Assembly: GCA_011317545.1 (NCBI GenBank)
Contig: WUJK01000002.1
Span: forward strand, 2,108,001-2,172,000
DNA length: 64,000 nucleotides
Direction of reading: 5' to 3'
DNA from: Coniella vitis
Taxonomy: Eukaryota > Ascomycota > Sordariomycetes > Diaporthales > Schizoparmaceae
A program made the position numbers and the translations under genes. Below are positions 1-9,743 of the stretch, in pieces. The notes beneath the pieces are model-generated. The model was not told the DNA's origin, ran no database searches, and worked only from the letters and a program-made list of their open reading frames with translations. Position 1 is the first letter of the stretch, and each line of letters begins with the position of its first letter.

Positions 1-1
1 T

Positions 2-854
2 GGCTACGGATTTGTCCAGTGAGTACCATGTCCTTTTTCAATAGCTTTATACGTACTAAAGTAAATACAGATTCCGGGACGCAGGCCAGGCCCGCGAAGC
101 ACTTGAGAAGATGAACGGGTTTGATCTTGCCGGTCGTCCCATTCGAGTTGGACTTGGAAATGACAAGTTTACCCCAGAATCCACTGCCAATCTTTTGCAG
201 AGATTCCAGGGCCAAAACCAACAGTACCAGGGATCCGCCTTTTCGGGCGCTGGTGGACGTGGCGCTCCATCTTCCAACTTTGACCGTGCTGGTGCTCGCG
301 ATGGCGACAAGGGCGGCGGCGCAAGTGCCTTGGACGACACTGATGTTGCTGGCGTCAACTTTAACAACTACAGCCGAGATGCTCTCATGAGGAAACTTGC
401 AAGAACTGATGAGCCTCCAGCTGCTGCTGTCGAGCGACAGGTTGTAAAGCCCAAGGCAGAGCCGCCCAAGCCACTTCCTGTGACCAACAACATGGCTAGC
501 CGCTGTGTTGTCTTGCACAACATGTTTGACCCTGACGAGTACGTTCTTACACCCACCTCACCAAATAAACCAAGTAGCTAATCATGCAACAGAGAGGAGG
601 GAGACAACTGGGTCAAGGAGCTTGAAGACGACGTGCGTGATGAGGCCGAAGCCAAGTACGGCCACGTCGTTCACATTTCTGTCGATCCAAACTCCAAGGG
701 TGACATCTACCTCAAGTTTGACAAGATTTCTGGAGGCGAAAACGCCATCAAGGGTCTCAACGGTCGCTACTTTGGCGGCAGGATGATTACTGCTGCGCCT
801 GTTGTTGATGCTGTCTATGCCAGTCTTTTCCGAGCAAACTCCAAGGCTTTCTAG
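2..854 (+). CDS. RBM39/CAPER-type splicing factor, C-terminal part (5' truncated)
   Basis: The reading frame enters from the left edge. Exons are 2-18, 71-538 and 593-854, with introns 19-70 (GTGAGT...ACAG) and 539-592 (GTACGT...CAG), leaving 248 visible residues. The first residues (GYGFVQ, then FRDAGQAREAL and GRPIRVG) are the RNP1 end and last strand of a second RRM. A Gly/Ala/Asp-rich linker follows. The last 85 or so residues form a third RRM of the UHM type (CVVLHNMFDPDE, then DVRDEAEAKYGHVVHISVD, then GLNGRYFGGRMITA), the hallmark of RBM39/CAPER/CC1-like factors. In that family the UHM binds tryptophan-containing ULM peptides of U2AF/SF3b and promotes 3' splice-site recognition in the nucleus. 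The N-terminal RS region and first RRM lie outside the window. Family identity is firm; the precise fungal ortholog name is not assigned. Confidence 0.88.
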
Positions 855-3550
855 ACGCTAATTGGGATGTGTTCAAGTCACCCTCTAGGCTTTCTCAAGA
901 TCGGTAAGAGAAAGCATAGCGAGTCGGCCATTGATGCGGTACTGATGGCTGCAAGATACGGTACCCTTTTCTGACAACAGTCGGTATCCAGAGGCGCATT
1001 CCGTCACTTCCACAAACACATACACACAGAGACACGCACACACACTCATACGCACGCACGTACGCAAGTGTTATTCAACATCAACGTCAAAATGGCTACC
1101 CACCGTCAAAACAAACAATTTCGCCGTCATGGTCATACGAAATTTTTTACCAATGGAAATTCAAACGGCAAAGGCTGGTTATTTCCCGAATTCGAAGCAC
1201 CACCCACTGACGGGAGAAAGTTACAGATCACCATCACTGGACTGGTAACGCAAGATACACACCATAAAGTCGTCTCACTGATTTTCTTAGTTTATACATC
1301 CGGCGTTTGGCATAACTACCTCGCATCATTCACGTTTCCCGTCTCTGGAGGGCACAAAAACAGGCTCATCGAGGAACCAAGGGAAATGCCACAACAAGCT
1401 GATGATAATTATACTTAGGACACGCAAACCCTCACTGTAACACCTTTCACTTGTCGATTTTGATGAGTCACCATCGATAGGCATTCTTTTAGTTGTTTTC
1501 AATGGAATTTGAACTTTTCTTACTGGACATAACTCTTTGTGATTTCCATACTGGTACAGTCAAGTTGAATTCTGCTCATATGGTTTCTCATCCTTTATTT
1601 TTGGATGCAATCCATCTAACCCATGAGCACAGCTTCACAACAGCTACTTCATATATGTGTACAAGATGTATCAATGCACTTGTCTCCACGAATCTACAGT
1701 CACAAACCAGGTACAGTCTTGTGCTTACTACCCCTGTTCATTTCTTTGGAACAGGTGCGTTTATTGCCTGCCTACCTTCTATACTTTGGAATCACTCTTT
1801 TGCTTGGACTGCAGATTTCGAGTACTGTGTCGACTGCTAGCACAATGGCGCCTAAATATCAAGTGATCCATGAGATTATAACAGCAAAGTGACGCAGAAA
1901 TCAAGTCTGATTTTGCCCAGGAGGAAAATGTCATTCTCAGACTGTTCATCCAAATCCTGATCAAGGTTATCAGTTCCCGTCCATCCATCAAAGAAAGAGT
2001 TTTTGGGCTTTGCTTTGTGGTATTGATGATATCATCCATTGTCTGAACAAAGCTTCTCAAAGCTAGAGTGCCTTCAAGACCATGATGGTGTATCTTCAGT
2101 TCTACAACACAACGTCGGTCCGTTGAGACCTTGAGGCAATCACCCACCAAAGGTGTTCTTCTTTGGTTCAAGATCACCCTTTCTTCTTGCTAAGCTGGCT
2201 TCCTACTTTTTGCAGCACTCGTCCCAATTTTCTGTGAGAAGAAAACAGCTTCCTTGTTTGTATTTTGTATAGTCCTCGGTTTATATATCATTGTGAAATG
2301 TACAGCCCAGTTCCTGTTATATCCAAAAGATATGAAATGGCAATGGGTTTTGCGGTCAGTACTGTCCTGGAGCCGAGATAGAGCAATCTTCCGAGGTTCC
2401 GATCTTGTTGGTCTTTCCATATCATCGAAGGATAGGATCATTCTCACATCAATTTCTGTTGTCTGCATCTACACTATGGGGCTTACCGGACTTTCACATC
2501 TGGTACAACCAGCTTCAGGACTATCCTCCCATACTCCCCCTGGTACTTCTCAAGCCCTTCATCGTGGCTTGATAATGTCCACGGTCTCTGCTATAATCCA
2601 TAACTCTCCAATGGCTTGTTCCAAGTGGAACGATGCCAGATGACTTATGAACTCAGACTTTTTCTATATGAAGAGAGAGAATGTTCATGGCTTCTAGTTG
2701 GCTTTATACAGAGCAGGACCCTACCGAGACTCGTCTCCACGATTGCTAGACTCCCTACTTCTCAGAGTAAGGTATCATCAAAACATGCCCTTCTTGTTTG
2801 ATAGCGTGATAAAAAAGTCCTTTGAATGACATTGCAAGGCACGTCTGCCCTCTCTGTAAATATGGATCTGTACAGGTCGTCGATACACCTTGTTTCTTTG
2901 GATGCCCAAGAGCTTCCAGGAACTATCCCCATATCACTGCCACTACCATCTAGCTTCGTGATATTCTCGTCAAGCCCAGTGATACTATGGCGACGAGCTG
3001 TATCACGAACCTTGCTTAGTCGGCAAGTGTAGCTTCTCAAGCATTTAAACCCAGAGAAACTGTTCCTCCAGCCTGGGGAACTGGCAAACTTTCTTTCCTT
3101 CATCCTTTTCTGGGCTCCTTCCCTACACGCTTCAGGTTGCCCTCTTCTCCTCCTCCCTTTGCCTTGATTGCCTTTGCCTTTCCAATCCAACAGTCCTATC
3201 ATCGCCATCTTCTTCCATAAAAGATCATACCAACTTCTGCCCGTTGTTGCGTGGTGCAGGTTGCCACGCCGTGGGACGAGCTCGCTCAAAATAATCGCTA
3301 AACGTGACGAAGCCGCAATTTTCCGCAACTATCGGTGTTCCTTTCAAACATCCTCCTCTGTGACGAGAAAGGACAATCATTCACACGTAAGTTGACGTCT
3401 CAAGACTCGAGACGACTTGATTGGGCCAAAGTCCAGAGGACGAACGCCTCGCGAGGCTTGAGCTCGGTTCTCCTAAAATTTGAGATCGCATGTTCTAACA
3501 CCAGAAATGATAGAAACCATACGACAGCAAAGCTCATCCGTCTCGAAATC
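855..3550. other. Intergenic, AT-richer stretch without a supportable gene
   Basis: After the splicing-factor stop the sequence holds its 3' UTR and a (CA)n-like patch near 1018-1060. About 2 kb (1070-3000) that looks more AT-rich than the flanking genes follows. Reading frames up to 188 codons exist on both strands, but none has recognisable motifs, spliced continuity or fungal coding bias. The last 300 nt become pyrimidine-rich and probably hold the promoter and leader of the next gene. A degraded transposon or a non-coding transcript is possible, but no terminal repeats were recognised. Confidence 0.5.
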
Positions 3551-4501
3551 ATGTCGTATTATCCAGATACTCTGTACGACCCAAGCTGGTTGCTCTGGAG
3601 CTATCCTCCTCCTTCTGATGGAGGTCTATCTCCAGCTCGTATGGCATCGCAAGCCGCCGGTGTCGGCGCCACAAACAATGGTCAATCTCAGAGCCCTTCG
3701 TAAGTTGTACCCAAGGAACTCCAGATGTTCCAATCCGCTAACACGAGACCCAATTCTGGCGGTGGCAGTATTGCGACTGTATCGACGCAGGACAGCGAGC
3801 AGCTTGTTTTCCAGGGGCAGCGTGCCCCCTCCGGACAGTACGGCCTTGCTGTGCCTGAACGCGGTCGACGCCGAACTCGAGCGTACGTTTTGTATTTGAA
3901 TGATTGCAGGATCATATAGATCCATTAGCATTAGGTTGTTACTGATAAGTCCTACAGAGAGGATCGTATGGCACCTGTTATGGCCAGATTTCGTTCCAAG
4001 AGCCTCCCTGGCGTATCCCCTCCCTCGCCTGATGAACTCACATCCGAAGAATCGGTACGTAAAAGCAACTCCTTTTTACTTCAGACTATCTTTATCAACC
4101 TTGGAAGTCCGTGGTTTTGAAGTAGAGGTCGTGCTTCTTGTCTACAGTACTTCAAGCGCCATGTTCTTCAAGTCATCCCAAGAAGTCACTGAGGTCTTTC
4201 ATGTAACACCTGTCTTTTCGTTTGAAGGACTTGGTGCATACACTTCGTTATTGAAGAACCTTCATTATATTCTTCCTTTCTATATTTATTACATTGTCCA
4301 AGCTATCTTTGCTGCATGGCTATTTGGTTTGCAGAACTGTCCGTACGAGGAAGACTGTACTGGAAGTACCTCAGTCTGTTACCTCCCCACCATTCGCAAC
4401 GATTGGGCCTCCGATTCCATTCACTGGACCAGGCGCCTTTTCATTTTGATCCTGCGCTCCAGCATTGGCTAGGGGGTCAGTTCACAGCAGCCGCCGGTTG
4501 A
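3551..4501 (+). CDS. Unrecognised small spliced gene; 3' exon structure unresolved
   Basis: The model starts at the ATG at 3551 (MSYYPDTLYDPSW). Exon 1 is 3551-3699. Intron 3700-3768 has donor GTAAGT, branch-like CTAAC near 3738 and acceptor GGCAG. Exon 2 is 3769-3882, intron 3883-3957 (GTACGT...CTACAG), and exon 3 is 3958-4054. The three exons stay in phase and give about 120 Ser/Pro/Gln/Arg-rich residues ending PPSPDELTSEES before a strong GTACGT donor at 4055. The continuation is unclear. A frame over 4335-4501 reads ELSVRGRLYWKYLSLLPPHH and looks protein-like, ending in TGA at 4501, but a single intron 4055-4334 enters it out of phase. A small exon near 4146 (YFKRHVLQ in phase) may lie between. 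No family was recognised. The exact coding end is uncertain. Confidence 0.4.
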
Positions 4502-4556
4502 GCAGCAGCAGCAACAGCAGCAGAGCAGCAACAGCAGAGCAGCAACAGCAGCAGCA
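4501..4556 (+). repeat. CAG/CAA-rich imperfect trinucleotide repeat
   Basis: An interrupted AGC/CAA repeat lies immediately 3' of the unresolved small gene and about 390 nt upstream of the start of the next gene. It lies in no credible coding frame, so it probably sits in a UTR or leader. Confidence 0.75.
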
Positions 4557-4945
4557 AACAAAGCTCGCTTTTCTTTCTTGCGCAGCTGTTACTCCTCGTT
4601 CTCACAAAATCTTGGACCTACACCATCCTAACTCTCTGCCTCGACCTTTGACGGTTCACTTACTTCGCCTCCACCTCCTCAAACACTTCCTTTCACCCCG
4701 CACTGCGCAGCAAAGAGTTTCGATTCGGCATTTTCACTCTGCTTGAATCAATCTTTCAGCAAATCAATTCCTACATTGCTCGCGGTTATCCTCACTTGCG
4801 TGTTTGCGGTTCTGGTTTCCCAAGTCTTGCTAGCCCCCTGGTACGACGCGTGAAATCCGCTCCTTGATCCCCGTCTTTTTACGCCCTCCACCTCTTTGTG
4901 TTTGTTCTTATCTTGCGTCTGGATCTCCTCACAAGAGTGCCTTCT

Positions 4946-7105
4946 ATGGGTGCTTCGAACAAACTACCACGTGGTGTTGAGCTTTCAACTCATTCACGCA
5001 TAAATTCGAGGACTGTTACCGCCACTACTGCTAACACCGTTCATCAGACGCCTGATACAGAACACTCGTCCATTATGCAGAATCCAACGGCCAATTCTGC
5101 TCTTCAGCAGGATACCGATCAGAGCGCCCAGGGCTACATTCAGGTAAGCAACCAGCCTCCGATACCCAACTCGCTCGCTAGTAGCTTTCAAATCAAGAGG
5201 CACTGACGCTGCAGGAACAGGACATACGTAATCTCTGTCGGCAGTCTCGCTCTCGTGTTAAAGCCCTCAGTGATGCTGTCAGCCTTCAGCCTGGCATGCC
5301 GGCTGTCGTGATCAACCTCTTGAACAATGATCTTCGAATTATCGCAGAGCAGCTCATCGCTATCACTCAGACCTGCAACACGCTCCAGGGCAAGCTTGAT
5401 CAGCAGAACCCGCCGAACAGCCAGACCCTTCCTGGCACTCAGGCTGAGATGCAAGACTTGCTCAGCAGACTTCAGAACAGCGAGGGCCAGGTCCGTACGC
5501 TCCAGAAAGAAGTCCGCAAGATGGAGCAGTCCATGCCTAGTGTTGAGAAGAGCCGCAAGGAGGATTCTGAGCATAAAGAGGACAAAATCGGCAATCAGAA
5601 GCGCCGCATCCGAGACCAACAGGAACAGACCGAGGCAAGTCTCAACTGATGCTGATTCGACCCTCTCCCTGTCGAACTTGACCATACTGACAATGACATT
5701 GCAGACTCTGAAGAAGAAGACCGGCAACAGCAACAACACCAAGGGTTCCCAGGTTGGCAAGGCCGCCAAAGTACACTCTCCCTCCTCTGACGACGAGGTG
5801 GTTGCTCTAGCCGCTTCTGAGATTGACTCCCGCAAGAACTCTCGCCTCGAGAAGCCCAAGAACCACTCCACTTTGAACGGCAAGGATGAGGAGTTCTTGA
5901 TTAACAATCTCAAGAAGATGAACTTGGAGCACGAGGCTGGTGGTGACAAGCTTGTTCTCCCGCCAAGTGGAACGACTCACATCGAGCGTCACCAGCACAC
6001 TAGCACCGGTGGTCGTCTTCCCAGCCCTTACGGCCACTTTGGAGTCCCTCCTCTGGCCCCCGTGGGCGGCCCCAGCGGCCCTGTCGCTCCTTACGGATCT
6101 TTTGCTCCCATGGGACCCTACGGCCACATGACCAACTACCCTGGACATGCTCAGGGACACCCAGCCTACTACCACCAGTACGCTCCTCCACCTCACTCTG
6201 CTCCAGCGCCGGCTCGCGATCCCGTCAATGCAGCTACCAAGGCCGACTTAGACTATCTTAACGCAGTCGTCCTTCACCGCGATGAGAATCCCCTCGGCAA
6301 CGTGGACGTCAAGATCTGGAAGGATCTGCTGAACCGTCATTTCAGCACCGTCATGGGTTGGACTGAGAAATACTGCATGCACTTCGTCCCCGGTACCGCT
6401 GCTGACGCTGCAAAGAGCAATCCCCGCCTTTGGGACTACATGTTGAAGGTTGCCTCCTGTCCCAATGATCCCCAGGCATCCGCCCCCCACGCTTTGTCCA
6501 TGCTTGAATCGCCCAATCGCCGTTGCCACTTCATCGCACGCATGATTCTCCAGTACCTCGGCGGCGAAGCGCTCACCTGGAAGTTTTGGCTGGAGTGGGA
6601 GAACGACACGGACGTACAGCTCAAGCGGATCGGTGCTGTCATTGATTCAGGCGCCAGCACTCTTGAACAGCGCCGTTACGCTCGCCGCGAACTGCGCAAG
6701 CTCATCGAAGGCATTGTCAAGGATGACGAGTGGCCTCGATTTCGCAGCTTCAAAAACGCCCAGCACGCCAAACGCCTCAAGGGCATTGCCGGATCTTTCA
6801 TCGACCCTGCTTTCGGCGCCGAGGGCTCTCTCGGCCTGCACAGCCTGTGCAATGTGGTCGCCGAGGTCTCTCACAAGATGTTGACCAGCCGCCTGGCCTT
6901 TAGCTTCACCTGGAACGAGTGTGGTGTCAAGTTCAGTCGCGATCAGCACATTGCCATCAACTCCGACGAGAACCCTGTTTCTCTGGAGCAGCGCCATGTG
7001 CGCATTGCGCTCGTCGTCAGTCCCGGTGTCACTGTCCGTGATGACACCAGCTTGTCGATTATGCCTTTGCAGGTCTGCAAGGCGCAGGTCTTGGTCATGA
7101 ACTAA
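4946..7105 (+). CDS. Unrecognised 672-aa fungal protein with coiled coil and conserved-looking C-terminal domain
   Basis: Exons are 4946-5143, 5215-5634 and 5705-7105. Intron 1 is canonical (GTAAGC...CTGCAG, phase 0). Intron 2 starts with GC (GCAAGT...TTGCAG, 5635-5704) and is also phase 0; skipping it is needed to reach the long last exon. The N-terminus is Thr/Gln/Asn-rich. Residues about 67-210 are Gln/Glu/Lys-rich and predicted coiled coil (EMQDLLSRLQNSEGQVRTLQKEV). Residues about 305-380 are a Pro/Gly/Tyr/His-rich linker. Residues about 385-672 form a compact mixed-composition domain with many Trp and Cys (WKDLLNRHFSTVMGW, LTWKFWLEWEND), probably globular. There is no signal peptide or membrane segment. 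I do not recognise the family, and no function is proposed. An in-frame ATG at 4898 could add 16 residues. Confidence 0.75.
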
Positions 7106-8528
7106 AGGCCCGCGCCAAGTCATACCATGCCCACGACGGGCATCTGGTACAGAGAGTGATGGGAAGTGTGTGCTTCATTGCATGACTTTTTTCTCTGTGC
7201 AGTCACACCAACGGCATTTTCTTCTCTCGGCATTGACTCTCGGATTCTTCTTACGCTGGCGCAGGTTTCTTTCCATTTCGAACGATAAGAACAGACGGGC
7301 AACAGAACTTTTTTGATTTCGGCACTTTTCGCAACGTTTTCGTCCACACTTCCATGATGATTCTCATTGACCTTTGTCACATTCCGCACTTTGGTCTTTG
7401 GATCTGGCTCGGCAACTCGAGTACCGTTTGTTTTCAATCACAACTCGTGCTCTATCCCCGCAGTTGATACGATTTGGAAAGACGACATCTTGGAGAGGCA
7501 GAATCTGTGACTTTTTCACACTTGGACAGCGTTTCCTGTCTCTTGCGCCCTCTCCGGATTTTTTTTTCCCCCAACATGGGGTTTTTTTTTCTTCTCTCCA
7601 TAATACTTTCCATCTTTTTTTCTTTCATTTTCATTTTTTTCACATTCATTCGGCGGGACTTTACAGGGAGAAAAGAACCCTTCCTCTCTGTTATGGTGTT
7701 GTGTTGGAAGTGACTTTTGCTCTGCTCTTTTTCTCTTTTTTGAGGAATTTGAGAGAACGCATATTCGATACTATTTCTTTCCACCCCGAAAAGAAAGCAT
7801 CTATCCACATATCCTCTTGTCTTCTTTTGAAGGATGGGGTTCCTGATGGCGATGGATATATCTCTTGTGTCTCGTCTTCTCTCAATGGGCGTCTTTTTTC
7901 TCTTTCCGACATGCACATACACACACTTCTCTTGTCGGAGGTGGGGGTTTGTTTTCTTTTCCCCAGGGTTCCGTCACCTGGTTGATTCGTTCTTGTTCTG
8001 TGGTTTCCTGATTTTAGGCGGAAAGAGGCTGTGGAGCGCTTCAGGTAATGAGGAGGAGGAAAAGTTTCGAACCGCTAGGGATGAGAAGAGGAGTTTTAGA
8101 TTGCACAAGATGAACCCACAGACAGACAGACATACGGACAGACTTGACTTGCAGATAAGTGAGGGATTCTCATAATAGATTTGCAATTTCCCCCCCCAGA
8201 AAAACAGGGTGGCCCGCCTTGATTAGTAACTTGAACGTCTCAAGCTTCGATGATGAGCGGAGAGCAGATGAATCGTGCTTATAACTATGAAGGGGTATCT
8301 AATTGCACGACAGCTGAAAGAGGTGCTAGTGTACTCTTCATACCCGATATGGTATGATCACAACTCCTTTTTTGGGTCTCCCGCTTGCACAAGTGTGTGT
8401 GTGTGTCTTGCCCTACAATATTATTGTCCAATGCATCACTGGCTCTCGAATGCCAAGCCTCTGCCATGATCTTTCATGTTCACTCCAAGATGGCGTCGTG
8501 CTTTGCGGCCATTGTGTTCACTACTCTT
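7106..8528. other. Convergent intergenic region with long T/C-rich tract
   Basis: The 3' ends of the 672-aa protein gene (+) and the VWA gene (-) face each other here. From about 7550 to 7970 the plus strand is strongly pyrimidine-rich with several T8-T9 runs. A C8 run lies at about 8190 and a (GT)5-like run at about 8394-8405. Open frames of up to 203 codons through this stretch are composed of Phe/Leu/Ser and are judged non-coding. It probably contains both 3' UTRs. Confidence 0.6.
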
Positions 8529-9743
8529 TTATGGCCGAAGCATCCCGCTTCTCATACTTCTCCGCTCCTCTTCCACTATTCTAGCACGATCCAGCCTCTT
8601 GACAACGGCGCCGAGAACCGTTTTTAATATTGTGTCCGCGCTGAGTGTTGGTGGAGGGGCTTGAGAGCTTCTGTGCTGCGCGGTATTAAAGGCCACAGTG
8701 TCTACCATATCTCTGACGCCGCCCCCGAGCTCCGACAAGTCGTCGTCTAGGGCACGCAGCGCTTCACTGGCACCAGCCTCGCTTCCCACTTGAAAAAACT
8801 GGATACCAACCTGGTGAGGCGGAGCCTCGAGTTTATCGAGCTTCTGGGCGACGCTCAGTATAACGCTTTCGGGATCATCAGAGGGCACGCCATCAGTGAT
8901 TACAATCACATTAATAGGCTTGACATCTGTACCGTCAGGGTCACCGCCGCATCTTCCAATGGCAGTTTCGTAGTGTCGAAGATAGGCCTTGAGGATCTGG
9001 TTGAGACGGGTACCTGTGGGCGTCATACTATTGGGACGCACCGAAGTGAATATCCGGTCAACCGCAGCGGTATCTGTGATGTTCAGATAACCACCTTGGG
9101 CTTTTCCTTGCTTTGGGACAGCAGATTGGACGGAGCGGTGATTTAAAAAGTAAATATCGACTCCGTCCGTGTCATGGGCGGTGCAAATTGGAGTGATGGA
9201 GGCTAGCGCAGAGTGAACCTCGCGCCAGGACCGTCCAGCCATGGAGCCCGAGTCATCAATGAGGAAGATGGTATCAAATGAGCTCAAGAAGGCATACTGG
9301 TCTTCTGGCGTAGTGGCCCGGATAGCGGATAATCGACTGGGTGTGGGCGATGGCGCGCGAGGATCGATGGGGGGTGATGTGACAGCGTAGGCTGGCGGGG
9401 GTTCGTTGGTTAGAGCTACAAAAGGACGTTTCAGCCACTATATTTACATGCAGGTACTTGTTGATTGTCTATGTTACTGCTGCTGCAATTGAGAAGACTT
9501 ACGGGCAGAGGATGGCCCAGGGACAGGCTCGGGCGCGGAGGGCTGACTGAAGAAGGGATTGGAAGACACCCCTCTCGAGCGTTGTTCGCTCTGCTGTGGG
9601 GCTTTGGATGCTGCTGATGCCGATGTTGTAGAACAGCCCGAGGGCGATTTTTTGGCAGAAGCCGGGGCAGACGAGGAAGGCCTGGCTATCCTGCCTCTGA
9701 TGGAGCCCTTGATGGAACTGAAGAAGCCTTTGCTAGAGTCCAT
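8529..9743 (-). CDS. VWA-domain protein with PPxY motif
   Basis: Exon 1 runs 9743-9503 and exon 2 runs 9415-8529, with intron 9502-9416 (GTAAGT...TGTAG, phase 1), giving 375 aa. The first 80 residues are basic and Ser/Pro-rich (MDSSKGFFSSIKGS). A short linker contains PPAY at residues 87-90, which fits the PPxY motif recognised by WW domains such as those of Rsp5/Nedd4 ligases. From about residue 127 to 330 there is a von Willebrand A fold. The MIDAS motif D134-x-S136-x-S138 is intact (LIDDSGSM), with TPTGT and VITDGVPSDD supplying the other metal ligands. The N-terminus lacks a signal peptide, so an intracellular location is likely. This architecture is common in filamentous fungi, usually as uncharacterised proteins. 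An in-frame upstream extension reaches about 10052, but the MDSSKG start is preferred because it begins a basic, non-repetitive segment. Confidence 0.82.

Noticed and set aside
2762..3328. 188-codon minus-strand frame as a gene
   Set aside because: No recognisable motif, and it overlaps the likely pyrimidine-rich promoter of the plus-strand gene at 3551.
7374..7985. 203-codon Phe/Leu-rich frame that could be a membrane protein
   Set aside because: The hydrophobicity comes from a T/C-rich tract in a convergent 3' region; no homology is recognised.
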